The notes under the pieces were generated by a model. It searched no databases. It was not told the DNA's origin and saw only the letters and a list, made by a program, of their open reading frames with translations. Positions 34,989 to 43,398 of a stretch of DNA of 64,000 nucleotides are shown in pieces (the stretch's first letter is position 1; every line of letters starts with the position of its first letter). The translations under genes and the position numbers were made by a program. Source of the stretch: Lachnospiraceae bacterium (GTDB lineage Bacteria; Bacillota; Clostridia; Lachnospirales; Lachnospiraceae); assembly GCA_024682835.1 (NCBI GenBank), contig JAIKYU010000076.1, forward strand, positions 1-64,000, in the 5' to 3' direction.

Positions 34989-36337
34989 GAGAACAGCTCT
35001 CCGATTCCGCCGACGCTCATGGTCGTCACAACAATGACGTTATCGCCCTGACCGATGGAATCATGTCCGCCGGGGATAATGATCTCGTTGCCGCGGATAA
35101 TACAGGCAATCAGCACACCGGGTTTGAATTTCATTTCCATCAGCGTTCTGCCTCGCAGCGCGGAATCATCCCGCACCTTAAATTCCGTGATCTCCACCCG
35201 GCCGTCCGCCAGCCGGTAGAGAGACTCTATGCCGTCTCTCGCCGCACCGGCCATGCCGCGCACATAGCGGACGATCCGGTTGGCTGTGATGTTCCGCGGA
35301 TAGAGAATGCTGCCCAGATCCATCGCCCCGATGATCTCATCGTAGGAAACGCGGTGTACGCGGGTGATCCGTTTTGCGGAGGATATGCTTTTCGCGTACA
35401 TGGAGAGCATGATATTCTCCTCATCCAGATTGGTGAGGGCCACAAAGGCCTCCGCGTCCTTTAATCCCTCCTCCAGCAGCAGCTCCTTTTCCGTGCCGTC
35501 GCCGTTGATGATCAGTGCGTCGGGAAGCAGCTCCGAAAGCGTTTCGCAGCGCGCGCGATCTCTGTCGAAGATCTTGACGCCGATTCCCATGGAGAGCAGC
35601 TGCTCCGCCAGATAAAAACCGGTATCGCCGCAGCCGATGATAAAGGCCGAGCGGACACGCGCGGTTGGCAACCCCAGCCGCTTGAAAAACCGAAGCATGT
35701 TTTTCTGTGATCCGATCAGACTGATTTCGTCACCGGCCCGCAGAATAAAACTTCCGTTCGGAATATGGATTTCATCCCCCCTCTGCACGATACCGACGAG
35801 AACGCCTTCCCTGAGCTCCGCCGGGAGCTCGGAAAGCCTCTTTTCAGCGAGCCTCGAACCGGATTCCACCCGGATCCGAACCAGCTCTGCCCGTCCCTTT
35901 GCAAAAGTTTCGATGGAGCTGGCGGAAGGAAATTTCAGCAGACGGGCAGCCTCTCCGGCAGCCGCCTCCTCCGGATTAATCACCATGGAGAGCCCGAGTT
36001 CCTCCTTGATGTATCCGATCTCCCGTTTGTATATCGGATCCCGTACGCGCGCAATGGTGTGGCAGTTGCCTGCCTTCTTGGCAATGAGGCAGCACAGAAG
36101 ATTGCGCTCATCGCTGGAAGTCACGGCAATCAGCAGATCCGCGTGTTCAATCCCTGCCTCCCTCTGAACCTGGAAGCTCGCGCCGTTGCCGACAATACCC
36201 ATACAATCCAGGCTGTTGACCACCCCGCTGATCACATCCTCTTCGGTATCGATGACGGTGATGCTGTGCCCCTCCGCGCGAAGCAGGCGCACCAGCATTC
36301 CTCCCACATTACCGCATCCGACAATGATTATCTGCAT
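34985..36337 (-). CDS. trkA: Trk potassium system NAD-binding regulator TrkA
   Basis: This 450-residue cytoplasmic protein has two RCK units. The first opens IIIVGCGNVGGMLVRLL with its G-x-G-x-x-G motif; the second has FIIGCGDTGFYLAEQLL near residue 231. Each is followed by a TrkA-C domain (ELREGVLVGIVQRGDEIHIPNG, and GRTLMEMKFKPGVLIACIIRGNEIIIPGG). It binds NAD(H) or ATP and gates TrkH. AAAGGAG lies before the ATG; the unknown gene upstream ends 12 bases earlier. Confidence 0.96.
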   Translation of the reverse strand: MQIIIVGCGNVGGMLVRLLRAEGHSITVIDTEEDVISGVVNSLDCMGIVGNGASFQVQREAGIEHADLLIAVTSSDERNLLCCLIAKKAGNCHTIARVRDPIYKREIGYIKEELGLSMVINPEEAAAGEAARLLKFPSASSIETFAKGRAELVRIRVESGSRLAEKRLSELPAELREGVLVGIVQRGDEIHIPNGSFILRAGDEISLIGSQKNMLRFFKRLGLPTARVRSAFIIGCGDTGFYLAEQLLSMGIGVKIFDRDRARCETLSELLPDALIINGDGTEKELLLEEGLKDAEAFVALTNLDEENIMLSMYAKSISSAKRITRVHRVSYDEIIGAMDLGSILYPRNITANRIVRYVRGMAGAARDGIESLYRLADGRVEITEFKVRDDSALRGRTLMEMKFKPGVLIACIIRGNEIIIPGGHDSIGQGDNVIVVTTMSVGGIGELFS

Positions 36338-36349
36338 AGTTCTCCTTTG

Positions 36350-36973
36350 TCAGTAGACGGCGATCGTCGACGCACTCTTTCTGAAGAGCCCGTCAAATTC
36401 GTCGTCCGATGCCTGTGCATAGGTCACGGTAAACAATCTGTCCTCAGACAGAACAATGTAGATCTCCTCCAGAATCGGTTTCTTTCCGCCGGAAAGCTCC
36501 GCGCGGATCCGGAAGCCGGGAAAACTCACTCCGTCCGAAGCCCGTCTGGTGGTTGTGTGCACAAATTCGGACACCTTCAGGGAAAGGCCGTCCGTCAGTG
36601 CCGCGTTTGCCGCCTCTTCATATGCGCTCGCCGTGAGCATCGCATAATCGCGGCTGACATGCAGGATGGTCTCCCCCGCGCTTTCAAGAGCGCGTTTTTC
36701 CGCATTGGTAAGCTTCTTTTCCTGTGCCAGATTGACCACCTCAACGGTGATATTGGCGGCATCCAGCGGATAGCGCCTGCAGATATAGCGGCCGGGCGTC
36801 TTATCGGGAACAAATTCCGCCGGCAGCGTAACAGCGAAGGATTCCGCCCTCGGATAGGCTGCCGTGGGATCCGGGAGCACACCGATGGTCTGTGCGGAAG
36901 CCGTCAGTGAAAGAAACCAAAACGCAAGCGCGGCTGCCGCCGCGCTGCGTCTGTTTACGAAAGTCCGAATCAT
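36350..36973 (-). CDS. Exported protein of unknown function
   Basis: This 207-residue protein has a signal peptide (basic MIRTFVNRR, then SAAAAALAFWFLSLTASAQ, cleavage likely after ASA). The mature part is an alpha/beta fold with FRIRAELSGGKKPILEEIYIVLSEDRLFTVTYA near the C-terminus, reminiscent of small exported DUF1795/PsbP-like proteins, but I cannot assign it. The ATG at 36973 has GGGAAG 9 bases upstream. A GTG at 36997 overlapping the thrS TGA (GTGA) is an alternative start and would couple the genes. It lies between thrS and trkA on one transcript. Confidence 0.7.
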   Translation of the reverse strand: MIRTFVNRRSAAAAALAFWFLSLTASAQTIGVLPDPTAAYPRAESFAVTLPAEFVPDKTPGRYICRRYPLDAANITVEVVNLAQEKKLTNAEKRALESAGETILHVSRDYAMLTASAYEEAANAALTDGLSLKVSEFVHTTTRRASDGVSFPGFRIRAELSGGKKPILEEIYIVLSEDRLFTVTYAQASDDEFDGLFRKSASTIAVY

Positions 36974-36993
36974 TCGATGCATCTTCCCGAGCG

Positions 36994-38883
36994 TCACTGT
37001 GCCGAATCAATCAGCTCCAGCGTGTGCTCGCGGTTTTGCTGCACGCACATATCCACGAAACGCTCGAGCGAAACTCCCTGCAGCTGCCTGTTCGATCCGC
37101 GCACATTGACAGATACCGTCTGCTCTGCAGCCTCCCGGTCTCCGAGAACCAGAATATAGGGATCCTTCATCAGCTTGAACCGCTTGATCTTCTCCTTCAT
37201 GTTGCTGTCGGTGTAATCGGTCTCCACCCGGACGCCGGCAGCCTTCAGTGCTTCCTCCACCTGCCCGGCATAGGCATTGTGTTCCTCGCGGATCGGCACA
37301 ACGCCGACCTGGAACGGGGACAGCCAGAACGGAAACGCCCCCTTGAAATTCTCGATGATGATACCGATAAAGCGTTCCAGCGAGCCGTAAATCGCCCGGT
37401 GAATGACCACAGGCATCTGCATGCTGCCGTCCGCCGCCTGATAAGTCAGGCCAAAATTGTGGGGCAGCTGGAAATCAAGCTGAACCGTGCCGCACTGCCA
37501 TTCGCGGCCGAGCGCATCCTTAATCTGCAGATCAATCTTGGGGCCGTAAAAGGCACCGTCCCCCTCATTGATCTCGTAGCCGCCCTCGCCGTACTTTTTG
37601 TCCAGAATGCGCTTCAGTGCCGCTTCCGCGCGATTCCACACCTCAATATCTCCCATGAAATCCTCGGGTCTGGTGGAAAGCTCCGCACGGTAGGTCACAC
37701 CGAAGGTAGCATATATCTCATCCGCGATGGAAATGATATCCGCGATCTCCTCTTCGATCTGCGATTCCATGACAAAGGTATGGTCATCGTCCTGTCTGAA
37801 TTCCTGCACCCGGAAAAGCCCGTTCATCTGGCCGGATTTTTCCTTGCGGTGCAGCACATCATACTCACTGTACCGGATCGGCAGTTCCTTGTAGGAGTGC
37901 ACCGTGCGCTTGTAGGTCATCATCGCGTTGGGGCAGTTCATGGGCTTGGCTGCCATGGTGTCAACGGCCTCCCGGTTGTATATTACGGAATGCTTTCCCA
38001 GCATCACGGGAACACCCTCTGCATCGGCGGAATCCAGTTCCCTGACATCCCCCACGACGGACGGAATTTCCGCATCCGCTTTCAGCCATCCCTCGATCCC
38101 CGGGACCATAAACATATTGTTGATATAATGCGCCCAATGGCCGCTGATCAGCCACAGCTTCTTGTTATTGATCAACGGCGCGGATATTTCCGTATAGCCG
38201 TGACGCGCCTGCAGTTCCCGGGAGAACTTTAAAAGCTCCTGATACATCTGCCAGCCACGGGGCAGCCAGTACGGCATACCGGGAGCCGTTTCATCAAACA
38301 TGAAAAGATTCAGCTCCGAACCGATCTTTTTGTGATCCCGCTCCAGCGCTTCCTGAATGAGCTTCAGATGTTCCTTTAATTCCTCTTTTGTCGGATAGGC
38401 ATACAGATAAATCCGCTGCATGCTGTCCCGCTTCTCGTCGCCGCGCCAGTAGGCACCGGATACCGAACGGATCTGATACGCGACGCTCATCAGTTCCTGT
38501 GAATTATCCACATGCGGTCCGCGGCAAAGATCGATGAAATCATCGCCCGTGCGATACACCGTGATGGTTTCCCCCTCCGGCAGATCCTCGATGAGCTCGG
38601 TCTTGAATTTCTGGCCGGCAAAAAGCTTCTTCGCCTCATCCCTGGAGACCTCCTCCCGGCTCCACACCTCGCGGCGTTTGATGATTTCGCGCATCTTTTC
38701 CTCAATGGCCTTGAAATCCGCCTCACCGACAGATGCCGGGATCAGAAAATCATAGTAACAGCCGTCCTCGATCTGCGGCCCGATCGCATACTGAACCTCT
38801 TTCCCGTAGATCTCGATCACCGCCTTTGCAAGAATGTGCGCCAGCGAATGTCTGTATACCCCCAGAAACCGTTCCTTATCCAT
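36994..38883 (-). CDS. thrS: Threonyl-tRNA synthetase lacking the TGS domain
   Basis: This 629-residue enzyme begins directly at the editing domain (RHSLAHILAKAVIEIYG, with the H-x-x-x-H pair), so the N-terminal TGS domain of ordinary ThrS is missing. The catalytic core is complete: motif 2 region LPIRYSEYDVLHRKEKSG, zinc ligands Cys in AAKPMNCPN, His in DDDHTF and His in VVIHRAIYGSLERFIG (motif 3), then the anticodon-binding domain from about residue 520. About 40 extra residues sit between HWAHYINNMF and PMNCP compared with B. subtilis ThrS. No T-box leader is visible in the 58 bases upstream. It starts an operon with an exported protein and trkAH. Confidence 0.95.
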   Translation of the reverse strand: MDKERFLGVYRHSLAHILAKAVIEIYGKEVQYAIGPQIEDGCYYDFLIPASVGEADFKAIEEKMREIIKRREVWSREEVSRDEAKKLFAGQKFKTELIEDLPEGETITVYRTGDDFIDLCRGPHVDNSQELMSVAYQIRSVSGAYWRGDEKRDSMQRIYLYAYPTKEELKEHLKLIQEALERDHKKIGSELNLFMFDETAPGMPYWLPRGWQMYQELLKFSRELQARHGYTEISAPLINNKKLWLISGHWAHYINNMFMVPGIEGWLKADAEIPSVVGDVRELDSADAEGVPVMLGKHSVIYNREAVDTMAAKPMNCPNAMMTYKRTVHSYKELPIRYSEYDVLHRKEKSGQMNGLFRVQEFRQDDDHTFVMESQIEEEIADIISIADEIYATFGVTYRAELSTRPEDFMGDIEVWNRAEAALKRILDKKYGEGGYEINEGDGAFYGPKIDLQIKDALGREWQCGTVQLDFQLPHNFGLTYQAADGSMQMPVVIHRAIYGSLERFIGIIIENFKGAFPFWLSPFQVGVVPIREEHNAYAGQVEEALKAAGVRVETDYTDSNMKEKIKRFKLMKDPYILVLGDREAAEQTVSVNVRGSNRQLQGVSLERFVDMCVQQNREHTLELIDSAQ

Positions 38884-38941
38884 AATCTCTCACCCCCGCC
38901 ATCTTCCGTTTTCGTCCGCTCCCTCAAAGGGTCCGGCCGGT

Positions 38942-39466
38942 TTACTCCTCAAAACGGTTCGAACCGTTTTTCCCGTGGCACTTTTTATATTTCTTTCCGC
39001 TTCCGCAGGGGCAGGGATCGTTTGGATAGACCTTTACCGCCTTGCGTACCGTCTGGGAATCCTTCTGTTCCCTGTAAAGCTCCTTCTGTTTCTCTTCGGA
39101 AAAGATGGCGTTCCATTCCTCCAGCCCGTACAGCCAGTCCGCCTGCGCCGCCACCATATTCTTGTAGAGAAGCTCTTTGTCAAAGGCGAGGCTGACCGTT
39201 GTCGTCTCCTCCATGTCATCGATCGGATTCGGCTCCTTCAGGCTGTCATTGATGCCGTCCAGAAACCCCGTCATCGTCATGATGTCGACACCGTACCGAT
39301 CCGCAAGCTCCTTTACGGTTCCGCTGACCTCCTCATCGGGGGTCTTGAGCAGCTGTGCATAGATTTCCTTTTCTTTCTGAAAATAATCGGACCACAGCTT
39401 CTGCAGCTGACCGCGGTCTGCGGTCTCAGAATAGGCCATGTCATGCCACTGTTCCAGTAAAGTCAT
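38942..39466 (-). CDS. SEC-C zinc-motif protein
   Basis: This 174-residue cytoplasmic protein ends with the SEC-C motif [13 protein letters not shown] (Cys-x-Cys-x8-Cys-His), the zinc knuckle found at the SecA C-terminus and in many small proteins. The rest is helical ([21 protein letters not shown], then [27 protein letters not shown]). The role is unknown; SEC-C can bind SecB or ribosomes in SecA. The start at 39466 has GGGAGG 6 bases upstream, while the ATG two codons earlier abuts it. The thrS start is 58 bases downstream on the same strand, so they may share a transcript. Confidence 0.85.
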   Translation of the reverse strand: MTLLEQWHDMAYSETADRGQLQKLWSDYFQKEKEIYAQLLKTPDEEVSGTVKELADRYGVDIMTMTGFLDGINDSLKEPNPIDDMEETTTVSLAFDKELLYKNMVAAQADWLYGLEEWNAIFSEEKQKELYREQKDSQTVRKAVKVYPNDPCPCGSGKKYKKCHGKNGSNRFEE

Positions 39467-39571
39467 TGTCATCCTCCCGCTTCACCTGTCATGCTCATTC
39501 CAATCCGGACCGGGCGGACGCATCTGACGTCCGACAATGCCCGCAGGCACATTTCCCCCGGATAAAATCCT

Positions 39572-39600
39572 AGTATATAACTTATGGACAGGAAAAACAA
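39572..39600 (-). promoter_or_regulatory. Promoter of the SEC-C gene
   Basis: TTGTTT (39595-39600), 17 bases, TATACT (39572-39577) on the minus strand. It overlaps the divergent dapA promoter. Confidence 0.55.
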
Positions 39601-39613
39601 GGTGTGCTAAAAT
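39585..39613 (+). promoter_or_regulatory. Promoter of dapAB
   Basis: TGGACA (39585-39590), 17 bases, TAAAAT (39608-39613), then about 45 bases of leader to the start codon. No lysine riboswitch fits in this leader. Confidence 0.6.
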
Positions 39614-39665
39614 TTCATCGGTTTTATTGTTCGGTATCTGTTTGTGATCGAGGAGGAGAATGATC

Positions 39666-40559
39666 ATGTCTGTATTTCGGGGCGCCGGGGTGGCGATTGC
39701 CACGCCGATGCATGAGGATCTTTCGGTCAACTATCAGGAGTTCGGCCGGCTCATTGACTATCAGATCGAAAAAGGCACGGATGCGATCATCGTGTGCGGC
39801 ACCACCGGCGAGTCGGCAACATTGACAGAATCGGAGCATGTCGAGGTGATCCGTTACTGTGTGAAGCATGTCAACCACCGTGTTCCCGTCATTGCCGGCG
39901 CCGGCTCCAACGCGACCGACACCGCAGTCTGGCTCTCAAAGGAGGCAGAGGAAATTGGTGCAGACGCCGTTCTCTCCGTCACACCCTATTATAACAAAGC
40001 AACGCAGGGCGGGCTTGCAGCGCACTTTACCGCCATTGCGGAGGCAGTCAGCATCCCCGTCATTCTGTACAACGTTCCGAGCCGCACCGGCTGCAACATT
40101 CTTCCCGAAACGGCCGTATCTCTGTGCAGAGATGTAAAAAACATCGTCGGCATCAAGGACGCGACCGGCAATCTGGCACAGACCTCCTCCATGATGGCGC
40201 TCGCCGCCAGAAGCGGTGTGGATCTGGAGCTTTATTCCGGCGAAGACGGACTGATCGTACCGATTCTTTCCCTGGGCGGTCAGGGCGTCATTTCGGTTCT
40301 GTCCAATGTCGCGCCAAAGCAGACGCACGATATCTGCGCGAAGTTCTTTGCCGGCGAAACCGCAGAGGCCTGCCGGCTCCAGTTGGAAGCATTGCCGCTC
40401 GTCGATGCGCTCTTCTCCGAAGTGAATCCGATTCCGGTCAAACGGGCGCTTTCTCTCCTTGGTTTTCAGACGGACGCGATCCGTCTCCCGCTCACACGGC
40501 TGGAAAAAAAGCATGAGGAACAGTTGATGCAGGCCATGAAGGAGTACGGAATTCTATGA
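39666..40559 (+). CDS. dapA: 4-hydroxy-tetrahydrodipicolinate synthase
   Basis: This 297-residue TIM-barrel lyase condenses pyruvate with aspartate semialdehyde, the first committed step to lysine and diaminopimelate. Seen are GAGVAIATPM, the signature CGTTGESATLT, VTPYYNKATQGGLAAHF (catalytic Tyr), YNVPSRTGCN and the Schiff-base Lys in VGIKDATGN. The start at 39666 is preferred because AGGAGG (39651-39656) is 9 bases upstream; an ATG at 39660 is only 3 away. It is coupled to dapB by ATGA. Confidence 0.97.
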   Translation: MSVFRGAGVAIATPMHEDLSVNYQEFGRLIDYQIEKGTDAIIVCGTTGESATLTESEHVEVIRYCVKHVNHRVPVIAGAGSNATDTAVWLSKEAEEIGADAVLSVTPYYNKATQGGLAAHFTAIAEAVSIPVILYNVPSRTGCNILPETAVSLCRDVKNIVGIKDATGNLAQTSSMMALAARSGVDLELYSGEDGLIVPILSLGGQGVISVLSNVAPKQTHDICAKFFAGETAEACRLQLEALPLVDALFSEVNPIPVKRALSLLGFQTDAIRLPLTRLEKKHEEQLMQAMKEYGIL

Positions 40560-41311
40560 TCAATATTCTTCTGAACGGCGCCTGTGGCCGGATGGGCCGC
40601 ACCATCGCGTCGCTTGCCGCGGATGATCCCGACGTGAGAATTGCGGCGGGAGTCGACAGTGCAGGTTCCCCGGACGGCGATTTTCCCTTTTTTTCTGCAA
40701 TCAGCGACTGCAATGTATCCTCGGATGTAGCGGTCGATTTCTCCACGGCGCGCGCCGTGGACGGTGTGCTTGATTACTGTGAGCAGCATGGTCTGCCGCT
40801 GGTTCTCTGCACCACAGGGCTTTCGGACGAGCAGCTTGCACGGATCCGGTCGCTCTCGGAGCGGATCGCCATCCTTCGCTCCGCCAATATGTCGGTGGGC
40901 GTGAACGTGCTGCTCAACATTCTGAGGGATGCCGCTCCGAAGCTCTACGAAGCCGGGTTTGACATCGAGATCACGGAGAAGCACCACAATCAGAAGCTGG
41001 ATGCGCCCAGCGGCACCGCGCTGGCACTGGCGGACGAGATCCGGTCAGCCATCGATGACGACCTGGCTTACACCTACGACCGGACCGGCCGCAGAGAGAA
41101 ACGTCCCCGCGCGGAAATCGGCATTTCCGCCATCCGCGGCGGCACCATTGTAGGTGATCACGACGTGATTTTCGCCGGTACGGACGAAGTCATCACGGTT
41201 TCCCATCGAGCCTATTCACGGGCGATTTTTGCCAGGGGCGCCATCACGGCTGCCAAATTTCTTGCGGGAAAGCCTGCCGGTCTGTATGATATGCGGGATG
41301 CACTGGCATGA
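40556..41311 (+). CDS. dapB: 4-hydroxy-tetrahydrodipicolinate reductase
   Basis: This 251-residue enzyme reduces the DapA product with NAD(P)H. It has the N-terminal nucleotide motif NGACGRMGRTIASL, a core CTTGLSDEQ, and the substrate signature EKHHNQKLDAPSGTALAL with the catalytic His-His and Lys. Its ATG overlaps the dapA TGA (40556-40559). Together they supply precursor for peptidoglycan and lysine. No other dap gene is in the window. Confidence 0.97.
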   Translation: MINILLNGACGRMGRTIASLAADDPDVRIAAGVDSAGSPDGDFPFFSAISDCNVSSDVAVDFSTARAVDGVLDYCEQHGLPLVLCTTGLSDEQLARIRSLSERIAILRSANMSVGVNVLLNILRDAAPKLYEAGFDIEITEKHHNQKLDAPSGTALALADEIRSAIDDDLAYTYDRTGRREKRPRAEIGISAIRGGTIVGDHDVIFAGTDEVITVSHRAYSRAIFARGAITAAKFLAGKPAGLYDMRDALA

Positions 41312-41369
41312 TGAGCATCCGGACGGAGTAAGTCAGATATGGTATTATATCTAATAGAGGAGGAATGAC

Positions 41370-42161
41370 ATGAGATTCAGACCCTGTATTGATATTCACA
41401 ATGGTCAGGTAAAACAGATTATCGGCGACAGTCTGCGCGATGAAGGCGATGCGGCCATTGACAACTTCGTCTCCGAGCACAGCGCAGGATATTATGCAGC
41501 GCTGTTCCAGCGCAAGAATATCTCCGGCGGACATATCGTGCTCCTGAACAAACAGGATTCACCGCAGTATGAGGCCACAAAGAAGCAGGCGCTGGACGCC
41601 CTCTCCGTCTGGCCGGGCGGCATGCAGCTGGGCGGCGGTGTGAATGCGGACAACGCCGAATTCTGGCTGAATGCCGGCGCGTCCCATGTCGTGGTGACGA
41701 CCTACGCCTTCACGGACGGCAAAATCAACTTTGAGCATCTGGAAGCGCTCAGGAGCGCCGTCGGAGCCGAACATGTCGTGCTGGATGTCAGCTGCAAAAA
41801 GAAGGAGAAAAACAGCAACCACTACTTCATCGTGACCGACCGCTGGCAGCATATCACGGATGTGGAGCTGAATCTGAAGACCTTGGAGATGCTCTCCGCC
41901 TACTGCGACGAGTTCCTGATTCATGCCGCGGATGTGGAAGGCAGGCAGCGCGGAATCGAAGCCGGCGTCGTGGAGATTCTGGGAGAATACGAAGGCCGTC
42001 CGATGGTTTATGCAGGCGGTGTGCGCGCTGCTGCGGACATCTCCCGTATCAAGCTTCTTGGGAGAAACCGGTTGGACGTGACGATCGGAAGCGCGCTGGA
42101 ACTGTTTGGCGGATCTCTGTCGCTGGATGAAGTGATTGCCGCATGCAATGCCGGTCATTGA
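41370..42161 (+). CDS. hisA: HisA of the eukaryotic (yeast HIS6) type
   Basis: This 263-residue TIM-barrel isomerase converts ProFAR to PRFAR in histidine synthesis. The opening FRPCIDIHNGQVKQIIG, then FVSEHSAGYYAALF, QLGGGVNADNAEFWLNAGASHVVVTTYAF, DEFLIHAADVEG, MVYAGGVR and DVTIGSALELFGG follow yeast HIS6 much more closely than ordinary bacterial HisA. Catalytic Asp residues are in CIDIH and HAADVEG. It stands alone with no other his gene, 58 bases after dapB. AGAGGAGG lies before the ATG. A bidirectional terminator follows. Confidence 0.92.
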   Translation: MRFRPCIDIHNGQVKQIIGDSLRDEGDAAIDNFVSEHSAGYYAALFQRKNISGGHIVLLNKQDSPQYEATKKQALDALSVWPGGMQLGGGVNADNAEFWLNAGASHVVVTTYAFTDGKINFEHLEALRSAVGAEHVVLDVSCKKKEKNSNHYFIVTDRWQHITDVELNLKTLEMLSAYCDEFLIHAADVEGRQRGIEAGVVEILGEYEGRPMVYAGGVRAAADISRIKLLGRNRLDVTIGSALELFGGSLSLDEVIAACNAGH

Positions 42162-42174
42162 CGGCTTATCGCTC

Positions 42175-42215
42175 AAAAAAACACCGCCGGTCAAATCTGA
42201 CCGGCGGTGTTTTTT
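42175..42215. terminator. Bidirectional terminator between hisA and the cold-shock gene
   Basis: ACACCGCCGGTCA (42181-42193) and TGACCGGCGGTGT (42198-42210) form a perfect 13-bp stem with loop AATC, flanked by A6 and T6. It serves both converging genes. Confidence 0.95.
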
Positions 42216-42228
42216 GCTTACGCAAGTC

Positions 42229-42429
42229 TCAAAGCTTCGTGACGTTGACAGCCTGGGGCCCCTTGGTGCCCTGAATCACGTCATACTCAACCTGATCATT
42301 CTCATCGAGAGACTTGAAGCCCTCCATGTTCAGGCCTGTGAAATGCACGAATACATCATTACCGTTCTCATCGGAAATGAATCCGTAACCTTTCTGATTG
42401 TTGAACCACTTAACTGTTCCCTTGTTCAT
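42229..42429 (-). CDS. Cold-shock protein (CspA family)
   Basis: This 66-residue single-domain RNA/ssDNA chaperone has [19 protein letters not shown] with RNP1 (KGYGFIS) and RNP2 (VFVHF), and ends [10 protein letters not shown]. It melts RNA secondary structure and can act as an antiterminator. The start at 42429 has AGGAGGG 8 bases upstream; 9 extra in-frame codons are leader. It has a T- and A-rich 5' leader of about 50 bases. Confidence 0.97.
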   Translation of the reverse strand: MNKGTVKWFNNQKGYGFISDENGNDVFVHFTGLNMEGFKSLDENDQVEYDVIQGTKGPQAVNVTKL

Positions 42430-42487
42430 TGATGTTACCCTCCTGAAATAAAACAAAAAGTTCCGTCGCGTTATCGCAACAAACTAA

Positions 42488-42516
42488 ACTTTACCACAGG
42501 AAGAAAAAAAAGTAAA
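42488..42516 (-). promoter_or_regulatory. Possible promoter of the cold-shock gene
   Basis: TTTACT (42511-42516), 17 bases, TAAAGT (42488-42493) on the minus strand. Both hexamers match the consensus at four of six positions. Confidence 0.35.
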
Positions 42517-42529
42517 GTAAGTTTTTCTG

Positions 42530-42558
42530 TTGAATACAACCATCCTCCATGCTATAAT
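42530..42558 (+). promoter_or_regulatory. Promoter of the LytM-bactofilin operon
   Basis: TTGAAT (42530-42535), 17 bases, TATAAT (42553-42558). The predicted start site is at about 42565, essentially at the GTG codon that begins the gene, so the mRNA appears leaderless. Confidence 0.65.
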
Positions 42559-42565
42559 CCGTTTT

Positions 42566-43378
42566 GTGGTTGACGAAGTAACGCCAAGAAAACACCGTCA
42601 TCAGCGCGGTTACACGATTTTGATCGTTTCGGGTGATTCGGACGGTTCCATCGGTTCCATCAGGCTGAGCCCCACTGTGACCCAGCTTCTTTCTTTTGCG
42701 GCGTTTTTTGCCGGGCTGATTCTTCTCTGCTACATTGTGTATTCCCTGATGACCATCAACGGTCTGCAGCAGATCAAGCTCCTGCAGACCGAGCAGATTT
42801 CACGGCTGACGAAGGAACAGGAACGCCTGACCGCTGAAAACAGCAAGCTCAATGCCCTCGTGGATCAGCTTTCCAAATCCATCAATCAGAAGGCCGTCAA
42901 GGAGGCCAACGCCGAGCAGGTGGAGGCGGAAAAGCATCTCCCGACCGGATCTCCCGTGACGGGGGCGGCGACGATGACAGCAACCAGAGATCTGAAGGAT
43001 GCGGATACGATAGAAGAAGCCATGGCTCTCCTTAACGACCGCATTGCAAACGGCGAATCGATTGATGACATCCCCGGCGAACCGATTCTTTACTTCACAG
43101 GGGCAGCGGAGGGATCCAGTATCGTCGCTACCGGCAACGGAACGGTTTCGGAGATCGAAGCGGACGAAAAATACGGAAAACGCATCGTCATTGACCACGG
43201 TAACGGCTATCAGTCCATTTACCGCAACGCAGGAGATGCTCTGGTTCGTGTCGGAGACGAGGTGACCCGCGGCAGTATCCTCATCATTATCGGCGAGAGC
43301 AACAACACCCTCGGATACCAGATCACACAGGACGACAGTTACATAGAGCCCGAGACGCTTGCTCAGATCGACGGCTGA
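42566..43378 (+). CDS. Membrane-anchored degenerate LytM/M23 domain protein
   Basis: This protein of about 270 residues starts with a basic cytoplasmic segment (PRKHRHQRG), then one TM helix (QLLSFAAFFAGLILLCYIVYS), a coiled coil (about 70-110) and a C-terminal LytM fold (GTVSEIEADEKYGKRIVIDHGNGYQSIY...). The metal ligands of active M23 endopeptidases are missing: the H of LYAH is N in IYRNA, and the HLH pair is absent from NNTLGYQI. It is probably a non-catalytic regulator or anchor. The GTG at 42566 is chosen because upstream codons form the promoter; there is no ribosome binding site. It is followed by a bactofilin gene, a known pairing. Confidence 0.8.
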   Translation: MVDEVTPRKHRHQRGYTILIVSGDSDGSIGSIRLSPTVTQLLSFAAFFAGLILLCYIVYSLMTINGLQQIKLLQTEQISRLTKEQERLTAENSKLNALVDQLSKSINQKAVKEANAEQVEAEKHLPTGSPVTGAATMTATRDLKDADTIEEAMALLNDRIANGESIDDIPGEPILYFTGAAEGSSIVATGNGTVSEIEADEKYGKRIVIDHGNGYQSIYRNAGDALVRVGDEVTRGSILIIIGESNNTLGYQITQDDSYIEPETLAQIDG

Positions 43379-43398
43379 AGACACAGGAGGATGCAGAT

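Noticed and set aside
36892..38232. 446-codon open frame opposite thrS
   Set aside because: It mirrors the high-GC codon pattern of thrS on the other strand, has no ribosome binding site and no recognisable domain.
38884..38941. T-box leader for thrS
   Set aside because: The interval is only 58 bases and holds no specifier stem or antiterminator.
38943..38964. Palindrome AAAACGGTTCGAACCGTTTT as a terminator of the SEC-C gene
   Set aside because: It is the coding end of the gene (Asn-Arg-Phe-Glu-Glu region), has no loop, and the T run precedes the stop.
39473..39665. Lysine riboswitch before dapA
   Set aside because: The mapped promoter leaves a leader of about 45 bases, too short for that aptamer.
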